Source: Mycobacterium sp. OTB74 (lineage in GTDB: Bacteria > Actinomycetota > Actinomycetes > Mycobacteriales > Mycobacteriaceae). From it: a stretch of 64,000 nucleotides of DNA. Numbering within the stretch: position 1 is the first letter of the stretch; each line of letters opens with the position of its first letter. Below the pieces are notes generated by a model, which worked only from the letters and a program-made list of their open reading frames with translations, searched no databases and had not been told where the DNA came from. A program made the position numbers and the translations under genes. Positions 40,906 through 49,382 of the stretch are shown piece by piece. Location: the NCBI RefSeq assembly GCF_029892685.1, contig NZ_JARXVD010000015.1:94525-158524 (forward strand). The letters are read 5' to 3'.

Positions 40906-41772
40906 TCACTCGGCCAGCGCGCGCCCCACGATCAACGGGTCGGCCTGGCCGACCACCTCATGGTCTTTGTTGTCGTAGTTAAATTTACCGAGAACATGCC
41001 GCATCGCGTTGATTCGCGCGCGCTTCTTGTCGTTGCTCTTCACCACAGTCCACGGTGCGATCTCGGTGTCCGTCCAGGCGAACATCTCCTGCTTGGCCGT
41101 GGTGTAGGCATCCCATTTGTCCAGCGACGCCAGGTCAGTGGGCGAAAGTTTCCACTGCCGAACCGGGTCTACCTGCCGAATGGTGAAGCGGGTGCGCTGC
41201 TCTGCCTGAGTCACCGAGAACCACAGCTTGGTCAGGCTGACGCCGTCGTTGACCAGCATCTGCTCGAAAAGTGGTGCCTGTCGGACGAATTCGGCGTGCT
41301 GCTTGGCAGTGCAGTACCCCATGACCCGCTCCACGCCGGCCCGGTTGTACCAAGACCGGTCGAACAGCACGATCTCACCGGCGGCCGGCAAGTGGTGGAC
41401 GTACCGCTGGAAGTACCACTGGGTGCGTTCCTTTTCGGTCGGCTTCTCCAGCGCAACCACCCGTGCACCGCGCGGGTTCAGGTGCTCCATGAACCGCTTG
41501 ATGGTGCCGCCCTTGCCCGCGGCGTCCCGGCCCTCGAACACGACGACGTGCCGCAGACCGTTGGTCTGACTCCATTTCTGCAGCTTCAGCAGCTCGATCT
41601 GCAGCAGCCGCTTCTGCTCTTCGTACTCCTGCCGGTCCATACGTGCCTCGTACGGGTAGCCCTCACGCCAGGTGTCGACCACCTCGCCACTGGGCAGCAG
41701 CAGCAACTCGGGGTCGTCATCGTCGTCGTCACGGACGGCGTAGTTGGCAGCGGTGGCGGCGTCGAGCATCAC
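40906..41772 (-). CDS. ppk2: Polyphosphate kinase 2 (class I type)
   Basis: A 288-residue enzyme using polyphosphate to phosphorylate nucleoside diphosphates, or the reverse. An acidic N-terminus (RDDDDDDPELLLL) precedes Walker A (FEGRDAAGKGGTIKRFMEHL) and Walker B (IVLFDRSWYNRAGVERVMGY), with TRFTIRQVDPVRQWKLSPTD as lid. This is the class I PPK2 form, like Rv3232c. ATG 41772 or the next codon, 41769, is the start. It is the second PPK2-type gene in the window; the one at 19039 belongs to another subgroup. Confidence 0.92.
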   Translation of the reverse strand: MMLDAATAANYAVRDDDDDDPELLLLPSGEVVDTWREGYPYEARMDRQEYEEQKRLLQIELLKLQKWSQTNGLRHVVVFEGRDAAGKGGTIKRFMEHLNPRGARVVALEKPTEKERTQWYFQRYVHHLPAAGEIVLFDRSWYNRAGVERVMGYCTAKQHAEFVRQAPLFEQMLVNDGVSLTKLWFSVTQAEQRTRFTIRQVDPVRQWKLSPTDLASLDKWDAYTTAKQEMFAWTDTEIAPWTVVKSNDKKRARINAMRHVLGKFNYDNKDHEVVGQADPLIVGRALAE

Positions 41773-41833
41773 CGACCGAAAATATCGACTAGTGCGTACA
41801 AACCAGTGACGTAACGGTAAACGGCCGGTGGCG

Positions 41834-43351
41834 TTACTTCGCAGTGCGCCGCGGACGGATCAATGACACCTTGGTCAGCAGGTTGTTCATCCGCGCCAGG
41901 GCCTTCATCGAGTTGTTGTAGTAGTTGCCGCCGGCACCGCTGCTGGTGCGCGGCTCCACCAAGGTCTCCTGCCGGCAGTACTTGCGCATACCGTCGGCGC
42001 CACCGAAGCGCGCCCCGATACCCGAGGTCTTCCAGCCGCCCATGGGCGCGGTGGTGCACATCAGGTTGGCCAGCACGTCGTTGATGTTGACAGCACCGCA
42101 ATCAAGTTGCAGCGCAACATCTTTCGCACGCTGAACATCACGGGAGAAGACGGTGGCGGACAACCCGTACTGGCTGTCGTTGGCAAGCCGAACAGCTTCG
42201 CCGACGGTGGCCACCTTCATGATCGGCAGCGTCGGGCCAAAGGTTTCCTCGGTCATGCAGGCCATCGAGTGGTCGACGTTGACCAGCACAGTGGGCGGGT
42301 AGAAGCTGCCCGGACCGTCAGGACGCTTGCCGCCGGTGAGGGCCGTGGCTCCGGCTGCGACGGCCTCATTGACGTGCCGCTCGGTGATGGCCACCTGGTT
42401 CTCGTCGATCTGCGCGCCGAAGTGGTAGCCCTCGCCCGCGCCGACCTTGAGGTTATGCACCGCCTTGACCACCGCGCCGACAAACGCGTCGTAGGCCTCC
42501 GCCAGCACGTAGACCCGTTCGACAGACACGCAGGTCTGACCGGCATTGAACATGGCGCCCCACACCGCGGCATTGGCGGCCAGCTCTATGTCGGCGTCCT
42601 CCAGAACGATCATCGGATCTTTGCCACCGAGCTCCAGGCTGACCGGGATCAGCCGGCTCGCCGCCCGCTCCATCACTTTGCGGCCGGTCGCGGTAGACCC
42701 GGTGAACTGGATGTAGTCGGAGTTGTCGATGACGGCCTCAGCCACCTCCCGGGCACCCTGCGCCACTGCAAGCACCTCGGGTGCGCCGCAGTCAGCCCAG
42801 CCGCGAAGCAGTAGCTCGGCTGTCAGCGGGGTGCGCTCGGAAGGCTTGAGCAGCACCGCGCAGCCAGCGGCCAGTGCGCCGATGGCGTCCATGAGCGCGT
42901 TGGCGATCGGGTAATTCCATGGCGCAATCACCCCGACAACCGGGCGCGGCCGGTAGTGCACGGTGATCTTCTTGATCGACAACATGGGCAGCGGCGCGGG
43001 GCGGAGCTCCGGCGCGAGCGCCTTGTCCATGGTTTTGACCACATACGAGATGATCAGGTTGGCCATCGGGATTTCGGCCTTGGCGTCGACCATCGACTTG
43101 CCGGTCTCTTCGACCAGCAGCGACTCGATCTCGTCGCGATGGTCCCCCAGCCAGACCGCAAAACGCGCCAGCGCCTTGGCCCGGCCCTTGGGTCCACGCG
43201 CTTCCCACTCCCGCTGCGCAGCACGTAGACCTGCGGCGATGCGCGGCACTTCGGCCGGCTCCGTCCAACGCACGGTGCCTGCAACGGCACCCGTAGCGGG
43301 GTTGAGAATGGTGCCCGATTCGGACGACTCGACGTCTGGCATTGCGGTCAT
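41834..43351 (-). CDS. Aldehyde dehydrogenase family protein (succinate-semialdehyde type)
   Basis: A 505-residue NAD(P)-dependent dehydrogenase. GVIAPWNYPIANALMDAIGA, FTGSTATGRKVMERAA, the general base in VSLELGGKDPMIVLEDAD and the nucleophile in FNAGQTCVSVERVYV are all present. It resembles NADP-dependent succinic-semialdehyde or broad-range aldehyde dehydrogenases; the substrate is uncertain. ATG 43351 (MTAMPDVESSESG) is chosen over the longer frame. It lies 61 bp from ppk2 on the same strand. The C-terminus is basic (LIRPRRTAK). Confidence 0.88.
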   Translation of the reverse strand: MTAMPDVESSESGTILNPATGAVAGTVRWTEPAEVPRIAAGLRAAQREWEARGPKGRAKALARFAVWLGDHRDEIESLLVEETGKSMVDAKAEIPMANLIISYVVKTMDKALAPELRPAPLPMLSIKKITVHYRPRPVVGVIAPWNYPIANALMDAIGALAAGCAVLLKPSERTPLTAELLLRGWADCGAPEVLAVAQGAREVAEAVIDNSDYIQFTGSTATGRKVMERAASRLIPVSLELGGKDPMIVLEDADIELAANAAVWGAMFNAGQTCVSVERVYVLAEAYDAFVGAVVKAVHNLKVGAGEGYHFGAQIDENQVAITERHVNEAVAAGATALTGGKRPDGPGSFYPPTVLVNVDHSMACMTEETFGPTLPIMKVATVGEAVRLANDSQYGLSATVFSRDVQRAKDVALQLDCGAVNINDVLANLMCTTAPMGGWKTSGIGARFGGADGMRKYCRQETLVEPRTSSGAGGNYYNNSMKALARMNNLLTKVSLIRPRRTAK

Positions 43352-43428
43352 GTCGCCATGGTAGCTATAGGTGTGACGCAGATCGCACCCGGGCTTGACG
43401 GGTGTCAAGCCCGGGTGCGGCCGCTGTG

Positions 43429-44703
43429 TTACTTGCCCTTGGCAGCCTTGGCCGCGGTCTTGTCAGCTTTCACGGTCGACTTGTCGGCTTTGACCTGAGC
43501 CTTCGCCGAGGAAACCGCCTGCTTGTCCGCCGCGAGGGTCTGAGCCGAGGCTCCTGCCGTCTTGTCGGCCTGCAGCTGGCTCTTGGCCGTCGTCAGGGTG
43601 GTCTTTGCGGTGCTCAGGGCAGTTTTATCCGCCGCCAGCGCGGACTTGGCGGCCGACAGCGCGCTGGTGGTCGACGACGCGGGAGTCGTCGCCGCACCGG
43701 ATGTGGTGGCGGCAGTGGACGTAACAGCAGCGGTGGACGTAACAGCAGCGGTGGTCGTAACAGCAGCAGTGGACGTCACGGACTTGGTGGCGTTGACCGC
43801 AGCGGTGGAGGTAGCAGCGCCAGAGGTCGTGGCGCTAGCGGACGACGGGAACGCCGCATTGATTCCGAAATTCAGGGTGCTTTCCAGATACGCGACGTTC
43901 TTGGCGATCGCGTTGAAGACCGGAGCGGTGGTCGCGGCCGGCACGGCGTTGGCAAGCGTCGTCAAGACCAACTGGACCGCATCCAGCGGCGTGTTGACCA
44001 ATTCATTGAGCCCGGTCGCGATGCCACCCACGTCGCCCGTTCCGAGAGCTTTCAACAGGCCGCTGTCCAGGTCTGTTAATCCTTGACTGAAATTACCGCT
44101 GATCGTCGCGGGCTCGCTTTCAACCAAGCTGACCAGCGAGTCGGCCGCATTGAAATCCGGGATGCTGCTCGCGTTGGGCACACCCATCAGACCGGCCAGC
44201 AGCGCCTCTGCACCGTTACGCCATTGATTGACCATCACGTTGTCGCGGAACTGGATAAGCGGGGGCTGGTTGGTGGGGTCGACATTCCACCCGGCGCTGG
44301 GCATGACACCGCCGAATAGGGGCGACAGGCCCTGTGCCAGACCAACGATCAGCGGGTCGGCGATGTACTGCGGCGCGTCGACAAGCTGCTTGAGCTGCTC
44401 ATAGGCACTGACGTTGTCGCCATTCGCCAAGTCGAGCCCAACGATGAGGGCCGCCACCGGCGTGTCCAAGAAACTGCTCCCCAGCCGATTGGCGGTCTCG
44501 GTCACCAGTGCGATGCCCCCCAGCTGCCAAAGGTCGGCCGTCGCGGTCGTCAGATCGATCCGGGCGTTCTCCAGTCGCGGCAACGCCATCGAAGAGATCG
44601 CCTTCGGCATGGCTTCGATTGCAGGCACCGAAGCCACTGCGACCGCAGCCGCACCGAACAGAGCCATCCCGGCTACGAATGTGCGCGTACCACGAAATTC
44701 CAT
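43429..44703 (-). CDS. Secreted protein with low-complexity Thr/Ala and Lys/Ala tail, paralogue A
   Basis: A 424-residue exported protein. TFVAGMALFGAAAVAVASVP is a signal segment. Residues about 40-290 form a domain with LKQLVDAPQYIADPLIVGLA, LSPLFGGVMP and IQFRDNVMVNQWRNGAEALL. The tail has TSTAAV hexapeptide repeats followed by a Lys/Ala heptad region (SALAADKTALSTAKTTLTTA) ending KAAKAAKGK, a basic tail reminiscent of surface adhesins. Database names for similar proteins include outer-membrane porin GjpA, but I cannot support pore activity. It is related to the gene at 45147. Confidence 0.75.
   Translation of the reverse strand: MEFRGTRTFVAGMALFGAAAVAVASVPAIEAMPKAISSMALPRLENARIDLTTATADLWQLGGIALVTETANRLGSSFLDTPVAALIVGLDLANGDNVSAYEQLKQLVDAPQYIADPLIVGLAQGLSPLFGGVMPSAGWNVDPTNQPPLIQFRDNVMVNQWRNGAEALLAGLMGVPNASSIPDFNAADSLVSLVESEPATISGNFSQGLTDLDSGLLKALGTGDVGGIATGLNELVNTPLDAVQLVLTTLANAVPAATTAPVFNAIAKNVAYLESTLNFGINAAFPSSASATTSGAATSTAAVNATKSVTSTAAVTTTAAVTSTAAVTSTAATTSGAATTPASSTTSALSAAKSALAADKTALSTAKTTLTTAKSQLQADKTAGASAQTLAADKQAVSSAKAQVKADKSTVKADKTAAKAAKGK
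43721..43774 (-). repeat. 18-bp tandem repeat (3 copies) encoding TSTAAV-type hexapeptides
   Basis: Units at 43721-43738, 43739-43756 and 43757-43774 share GTAACAGCAGCGGTGGAC with one or two changes. They encode Thr/Ala/Val hexapeptides between the folded domain and the Lys-rich tail of the secreted protein. Confidence 0.85.
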
Positions 44704-45146
44704 CGCTGTTTTCCCTCGACCAGTCGGGCTGCCTGTCCACCCGATCGGAACAGCAAATTACGCCTGGTTCAGAGTTGCCGCAACCGGAACGCTTCAATTG
44801 GCGATTGGACCCACCCAGCGCTGGCTTAACCAGCAAATACGCGCGTCAATTATTGCGATCGCTTACGTCGGCCGGTCAACCCCGGCGTAGTTGCGGCAAA
44901 TGAGCTCTGCTGCAAATCCCCTGCTGACCGCAGCAACACCCGACGAGGTCGGCTACCCGCGTCGCAGAACCAGCCGTCGGGCATTACAGCAACTAGCCGA
45001 CAACTCGCCACCTCGATAAGCGCGCATGAATAGGGACCCAGGTTGTGCAAATGCTGCAAACACGTCCACTAGGAAGCGTGGTCGCAGCACTCGGCCAGCA
45101 AACAACTGCGGCAGGTCATCGCTGACCTCGGCGCAGCGGTCTGCTC
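44704..45146. other. 443-bp intergenic region, no gene recognised
   Basis: It separates the two paralogous secreted-protein genes. The part next to 44703 must hold the promoter of paralogue A and is AT-richer than the surroundings (for example GCGTCAATTATTGCGATCGC). The part next to 45147 is the 3' side of paralogue B. I see no convincing ORF, strong hairpin or structured RNA. Confidence 0.6.
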
Positions 45147-46715
45147 CTACTTGGAACCGCCGCTCGCACCGCCGCTGCTGGAAGCCCCGCTCGAGCTGCT
45201 GCCGGCGCCCTCGCCAGCTTTGGTGCCGGCGGAGTCATCGGCGGATGTGTTGGCCTTGGACTTCGGCTGGAAAGCCTTGTTCACGTTCTTGACCGCGTCA
45301 CCGACAGAGGACTGCAGCTTCTTCCACGGCTTCTTGGTGTCGGAGTCGGCTTTCTTCTGCGACTTGGCCGGAGTCTTGGTGTCTTTCGTCTGCGTGTCGG
45401 ACTTGGTCTGACCATCAGTCTTGGTCTGACCGTCAGTCTTGGTCTGCTGGTCACTGCTGGCCGAGGTGTCAGTCTTAGCCGACGTTGTGCTGCTGGCGGG
45501 GGTGTCCGTCTTCGCAGGCGTATCCGTCTTGGTCGAGTCGCTGCTGGCAGGAGTATCCGTCTTGGTCGACGAGCCAGCGCTGGCCTCCGTCTCGCTGACT
45601 GTCTTCGTCTCGCTCGCGGTCGCCGTGAGCGCAGTCTGCGGCTCGGTAGCAGCCACCGACTTCGCCTGCGTCTGCGTGGCGGCCAGCGCCTTCACCTCCG
45701 ACTCCACTGCCGACTGCGCCTTGGCGGCCGCAGCCGACAAAGCGGTCGACAAAGCGGTCGATACAGAGGTCGTTGCAGCGGTCGACGTGGAGTCGATCGG
45801 AGTGCCCTCGCTGTCCACCGCCACGCCGATCAAACCGGCGAATGCCTTACTGACGTCGATGGTCGCTTTGAGCAGCACGTTGTCACGGAATGACGACAAG
45901 GCGCCGTAGTTGGTCGTCGTGTCGTTCCCACCGAGCACCGCAGGCAGTCCCTTCGCCAACGAGTCGATGATGGGATCAGCGGCCCAAATCGGGGTATAGA
46001 TCAGGTCCTGCCCGTAGAGGTACGCGGTGGTCTTGTCACCCAAGGCGAGAAGAGCCACGGTGCCCAGAACATCAGTAGGGATGTCCGTTCTGACCGCCTG
46101 GACCACCCGGCTCAACGACTCCCAAGTGCCAGAGATGAACCCGGCGGCATAGTTGTCGTTAGCGACATTGGGGTCGACCCCGAGCGACGCCGCCAGCATC
46201 GCGTCCACCTGGTTGCGCAGGTTGATCAGCTCAGTGTTGCGGAATTCCATCAGCGCGCCGTCGACTCCGGTGACGTGCTCGTTGCTGCTGGTGCGAGGGT
46301 TGCCATCGGTGCCGCCGCCCAACACCTCAGGCAAGGCCCGTGCGACGAGCTCGACCAGTGGGTCGACGACGTACAGCGGCGCATCGACGATCTGGCGCAG
46401 CTGCGAGTACAGCCGGACGTTGTCACCGCTGAGAGCCGCCATGCCCAGGACGATCGGGATGAACGGCAACTGGACGACCTGCTCGACGACGCGTGAAGCG
46501 AATTCCACCTCCACGTCACCAACACCCATATCGATGAAGGTGAAGTAGTCGTACGGGTTCGTCGAGGCAGCCGCGGTCAGTGTCACGTCCGAGTTGACGG
46601 ACCGCATCGATACCGACGCGGCGATCGGCGGCACAGCGATCGGTGTGATCGCGATGACGCTGGCGCCTACGATCGCCACACCGGCAGTCAGACCGCACGT
46701 GACACGGTTCTTCAT
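45147..46715 (-). CDS. Secreted protein with low-complexity tail, paralogue B with internal repeat
   Basis: A 522-residue exported protein from ATG 46715, preceded by AGGGGAC. The signal peptide is VTCGLTAGVAIVGASVIAIT. The folded part (about 40-320) holds two copies of a module: VDAPLYVVDPLVELVARALP...VLGGG followed by EFRNTELINLRNQVDAMLAA, then IYTPIWAADPIIDSLAKGLP...VLGGN followed by SFRDNVLLKATIDVSKAFAG. Paralogue A has one such module. The C-terminal 190 residues are Ser/Thr/Lys/Asp-rich repeats (TKTDTPASSDSTKTDTPAKT) ending in a Gly/Ser tail. Probably envelope-associated; molecular role unknown. Confidence 0.75.
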   Translation of the reverse strand: MKNRVTCGLTAGVAIVGASVIAITPIAVPPIAASVSMRSVNSDVTLTAAASTNPYDYFTFIDMGVGDVEVEFASRVVEQVVQLPFIPIVLGMAALSGDNVRLYSQLRQIVDAPLYVVDPLVELVARALPEVLGGGTDGNPRTSSNEHVTGVDGALMEFRNTELINLRNQVDAMLAASLGVDPNVANDNYAAGFISGTWESLSRVVQAVRTDIPTDVLGTVALLALGDKTTAYLYGQDLIYTPIWAADPIIDSLAKGLPAVLGGNDTTTNYGALSSFRDNVLLKATIDVSKAFAGLIGVAVDSEGTPIDSTSTAATTSVSTALSTALSAAAAKAQSAVESEVKALAATQTQAKSVAATEPQTALTATASETKTVSETEASAGSSTKTDTPASSDSTKTDTPAKTDTPASSTTSAKTDTSASSDQQTKTDGQTKTDGQTKSDTQTKDTKTPAKSQKKADSDTKKPWKKLQSSVGDAVKNVNKAFQPKSKANTSADDSAGTKAGEGAGSSSSGASSSGGASGGSK

Positions 46716-47019
46716 GGCTTGGAGTCCCCTTATCCTGTGAGGCAGTTCACCTCGACTGGTCAGCAAACTACGTGGTGCAAAGCATTTTCTCAAGTGCTTC
46801 CCAGCTAATATTTGCAGGCGCGGCAAAAGGCAAGGTCACACTGACGATCGGCGTTGCTCACTTTTGCATATCCCCAGGTAATTGGCCTATTTGCGACCGA
46901 CTCACATCCATACCAGATCTCAGGCAGTTATCCACAGAAACGACCTGATTCACAGAGTTTGATGTGGACATGCCGCTACAGCTACTTGACTGCAGCAGGC
47001 CCTGCCGTGGATCCACTGT
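46716..47019. other. 304-bp intergenic region, promoter side of paralogue B
   Basis: It lies between the start of the secreted-protein gene and the stop of the PAP2 gene, both on the reverse strand. It contains AT-rich stretches (AAGCATTTTCTCAAGTGCTT, with the short inverted arms AAGCA/TGCTT) that could be promoter or operator sequence. No coding region was recognised. Confidence 0.5.
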
Positions 47020-47598
47020 TCACTGCTTTGGCGACGGCGGGTCAGACTTCAGGAACGCGACTCCCCCCAACAACCCCGCGACACACACCAACGATGATCC
47101 GAACAGGAGCGCCCCGACGGTGTCGGTGAAGTAGTGGTAGGTCATTGCCTGGCCCAGCATGCCCAGCGTCACGAAGAAGCCCGCCAGCACCCGCGACCAC
47201 AGCGCCGCTCCCGCAGCTAGCAGAACCATGCCCAGCACCGTCACCATCAACGTTGTGTGACCGCTGGGGTAAGCGAGCGCGCCTTCCTTGTTCCGGCCGA
47301 AAAAGTGCTTGAAGCCGCGTTCGATGTACACGGCCACCTGCGGACACAGCGCCATCACCACCGCCAAACGCCATCGCTTGCGCCACAACGTGATTCCCAC
47401 GGCGACCACCAGAATCACCGTGAGCACGCGTGGGTCGGTGAAGAACAGCAGCAGACCGGAGTATGGCTCGGTGGCTCGTCCAGTCCGCTGAAACGCGTCA
47501 TCGACCGGCGTCGACGTCTTGCCCACCGCAAGGCCGAGCAGAACCATCGCCAGCAGTCCGACTGGCGGCCACCAGCGGACGAACTTCTGAACCGTCAT
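47020..47598 (-). CDS. PAP2-superfamily membrane phosphatase
   Basis: A 192-residue membrane protein with about five hydrophobic segments (PVGLLAMVLLGLAVG, VLTVILVVAVGITLW, LMVTVLGMVLLAAGAALW, VLAGFFVTLGMLGQAM, GALLFGSSLVCVAGLLGGV). PAP2 motifs are KHFFGRNKEGALAYPSGHTT (C1/C2) and TYHYFTDTVGALLFG (C3, with the usual SR at its start not evident). Likely dephosphorylates a lipid phosphate such as an undecaprenyl or phosphatidyl substrate. Its ATG overlaps the DinB stop by four bases, so the two are coupled. Confidence 0.85.
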   Translation of the reverse strand: MTVQKFVRWWPPVGLLAMVLLGLAVGKTSTPVDDAFQRTGRATEPYSGLLLFFTDPRVLTVILVVAVGITLWRKRWRLAVVMALCPQVAVYIERGFKHFFGRNKEGALAYPSGHTTLMVTVLGMVLLAAGAALWSRVLAGFFVTLGMLGQAMTYHYFTDTVGALLFGSSLVCVAGLLGGVAFLKSDPPSPKQ

Positions 47599-48128
47599 CG
47601 CCCGGGAGCGATCCCCCGGACGTACGCGGCCTGCCCTAGGTGCTGGGCGCAGTCGTCGACGATGCTGACCAGGCGAGCACTCGCGGTCACCGGCGGGTTC
47701 CAGCGACGATCGACGATGCGCTCCAGTTCGTCGGGTGTGACGGTCGCCAGGTACTCCAACGTCACCTGATGCACCGCGCGGTAGTAGCCCACGAGCAGCT
47801 CTACCGGCGCACGCACCTTGCCGACATCCTCAGCGGTGTGGCCGTACCCGATGTCGTAACCGGGATCGTCTTTGTGCGGCAGATCGAGCGCGAACCGCTG
47901 CTCCCAGCCCTGACTGGTCCACACCTGCTCGATGCCGGCGACGTCGCACAACTGCAGGTCCTGGCACCGGGCGCTGTGCCAGAGCAGCCAGGCGATGCTG
48001 TTGGCTTCGGGTGTCGGACGCCAGGAGGACACGTCGTCGGTCAGCCCGTCGGTCACCTTGTCGACATGCTGAATGAGTCGGGTGAACGAGTCGCGTAGCA
48101 GTTCCCGCGCCGCAGCGGTGTCAGCCAT
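47595..48128 (-). CDS. DinB/DUF664-like protein (Rv0443-like)
   Basis: A 177-residue four-helix-bundle protein. Three His that could bind a metal are visible: WLLWHSARCQDLQL, YYRAVHQVTLEYL and CAQHLGQAAYVRG, the DinB pattern. In actinobacteria some DinB proteins are mycothiol-dependent transferases, which is plausible beside a mycothiol-producing background but unproven. It starts at ATG 48128. Rv0443, close to groEL2 in M. tuberculosis, is the likely orthologue. It is coupled to the PAP2 gene downstream. Confidence 0.82.
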   Translation of the reverse strand: MADTAAARELLRDSFTRLIQHVDKVTDGLTDDVSSWRPTPEANSIAWLLWHSARCQDLQLCDVAGIEQVWTSQGWEQRFALDLPHKDDPGYDIGYGHTAEDVGKVRAPVELLVGYYRAVHQVTLEYLATVTPDELERIVDRRWNPPVTASARLVSIVDDCAQHLGQAAYVRGIAPGR

Positions 48129-48154
48129 GGCGCCGACGCTACCGGACCCGGGCG

Positions 48155-48538
48155 TCAGCCGACCGCGCCATGAAATACCGCCTCCACATTGTTGCCGTCG
48201 GGGTCGCGAACAAAGGCCCCGAAGTAGCCCGGGTGATATTCGGGCCAGAGCCGGGGCGCGTGCAATGACTCGGCACCGAGTGCGACCGCCGCGTCATGGA
48301 AGGCCGCCACTGAATCGGCATCCTTCGTATGGAAGGCCACGTGCACCTCCCGGTTGGGCCCCGAGGCGTCCCCCGCGCCGGCATCGGCAATCCAGAATTC
48401 CGGCCTGCCCTCGGTGCCGTAGCCGATCGCGACATCGAAATCGAGTTGGCGGCTGTACCCAAGCACGCCGAGCACGGTGTCGTAGAACTCTTTGGATTTA
48501 GCCCAGTCACTGCAGTTGATGCCCAGATGGTCGATCAT
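48155..48538 (-). CDS. VOC-family (glyoxalase/bleomycin resistance-like) protein
   Basis: A 127-residue protein from ATG 48538 (MIDHLGINCSDWAKSKEFYD). The beta-alpha-beta-beta-beta repeat of the VOC fold is complete, with His in the first strand (DHLGIN), HVAFHTKDADSVAAFHDAA at the centre and a C-terminal strand DPDGNNVEAVFH with Glu. These are metal-ligand positions in dioxygenases and glyoxalases. The substrate is unknown. It lies 26 bp upstream of the DinB gene on the same strand. Confidence 0.85.
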   Translation of the reverse strand: MIDHLGINCSDWAKSKEFYDTVLGVLGYSRQLDFDVAIGYGTEGRPEFWIADAGAGDASGPNREVHVAFHTKDADSVAAFHDAAVALGAESLHAPRLWPEYHPGYFGAFVRDPDGNNVEAVFHGAVG

Positions 48539-48634
48539 GACACCGATCGTGCCACTAGGCACCGACAGCACTGGAGCGGTGAACCTCGAGGGCCCACCGC
48601 TCTAGTGAATTATTCAGTTGTCAGCCAACATGAT

Positions 48635-49231
48635 TCAGTTGTCGGCCAGGGTCCGGTACAACGCCTTCTTGGCTTCCGCGACCGCCGCCTGCAGCGTCGC
48701 TACCGCCGCCGCGAGGTCCGCCTTCTGGGTGTCGTTGCCGGTGAACTTGATCGTGCGCGCCAGGCCGGCGAGCTCGAACAGGTCCTTGCGCAACTTGATT
48801 ACGTCGCCGAACTTCGCGACCTGACCAAGGAACGCCTCAACCGTTTCACTGGTGATGCCGCGCCAGGTCAGCAGTTGCTCACCGAACTCGGTCAGAGTCG
48901 CGACACCGTCTTCAACGGTGACCACACCCCGACCGGACAGCAATGTCAGAACGAACTGGACCTTGTCCACCGGCGGCGTGAACGCGCCGTCCGTGATGTC
49001 CGAAACCCGTTGCGACAGTTGCTCAGCGGTGGCGGGGCCTTCCTGTAGTAGCGCAGCCGTCGCAATCGCGGCACGCTTGATACGTCCCTTGAAAAAGTGA
49101 TGACCAGCACCTGGTCCGAAGCCACCGCCGAAGCCGGGACCGCAAGCGCCCGGACCACCGAACCCAGGACCACCGAAGCCCGGGCCGAACCCGGGACCGC
49201 CGAAGCCTGGTCCACCAAATCCACCAAACAT
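48635..49231 (-). CDS. Winged-helix regulator with Gly/Phe-rich N-terminus (PadR-like)
   Basis: A 198-residue protein. Residues 1-45 are repeats of GFGGPGF type followed by HHFFKGRIKRAAIATAALLQ, which leads into a winged-helix domain (about 50-115) with AEQLSQRVSDITDGAFTPP and LLSGRGVVTVEDGVATLTEF. The C-terminal helices (about 120-198) could mediate dimerisation. The same architecture occurs in PadR-type regulators whose N-terminus is Gly-rich. A palindrome at 49253-49283 lies 22 bp upstream of its ATG (49231), suggesting autoregulation. No other gene is close on its strand. Confidence 0.7.
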   Translation of the reverse strand: MFGGFGGPGFGGPGFGPGFGGPGFGGPGACGPGFGGGFGPGAGHHFFKGRIKRAAIATAALLQEGPATAEQLSQRVSDITDGAFTPPVDKVQFVLTLLSGRGVVTVEDGVATLTEFGEQLLTWRGITSETVEAFLGQVAKFGDVIKLRKDLFELAGLARTIKFTGNDTQKADLAAAVATLQAAVAEAKKALYRTLADN

Positions 49232-49252
49232 CTCAATTTCCTTTCGTAAGTT

Positions 49253-49283
49253 CGATGCATCTTGTACACATCACGATACATCG
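49253..49283. promoter_or_regulatory. Palindromic operator candidate upstream of the Gly-rich regulator
   Basis: CGATGCATC (49253-49261) and GATACATCG (49275-49283) are inverted repeats with one mismatch, 13 bp apart; a TGTACA palindrome lies between them. It sits 22-52 bp upstream of the regulator ATG, overlapping its presumed promoter, and about 100 bp from the divergent amidohydrolase gene. Confidence 0.6.
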
Positions 49284-49382
49284 TTATTCCAGTGCCTAGC
49301 GAGGCTAAGCTTCAACTCCTAGACAACTCACAGGACCGGCGGCGGGTGCCCGTCGTACGTTGGTGAAATGGAGGCGGCCGAC

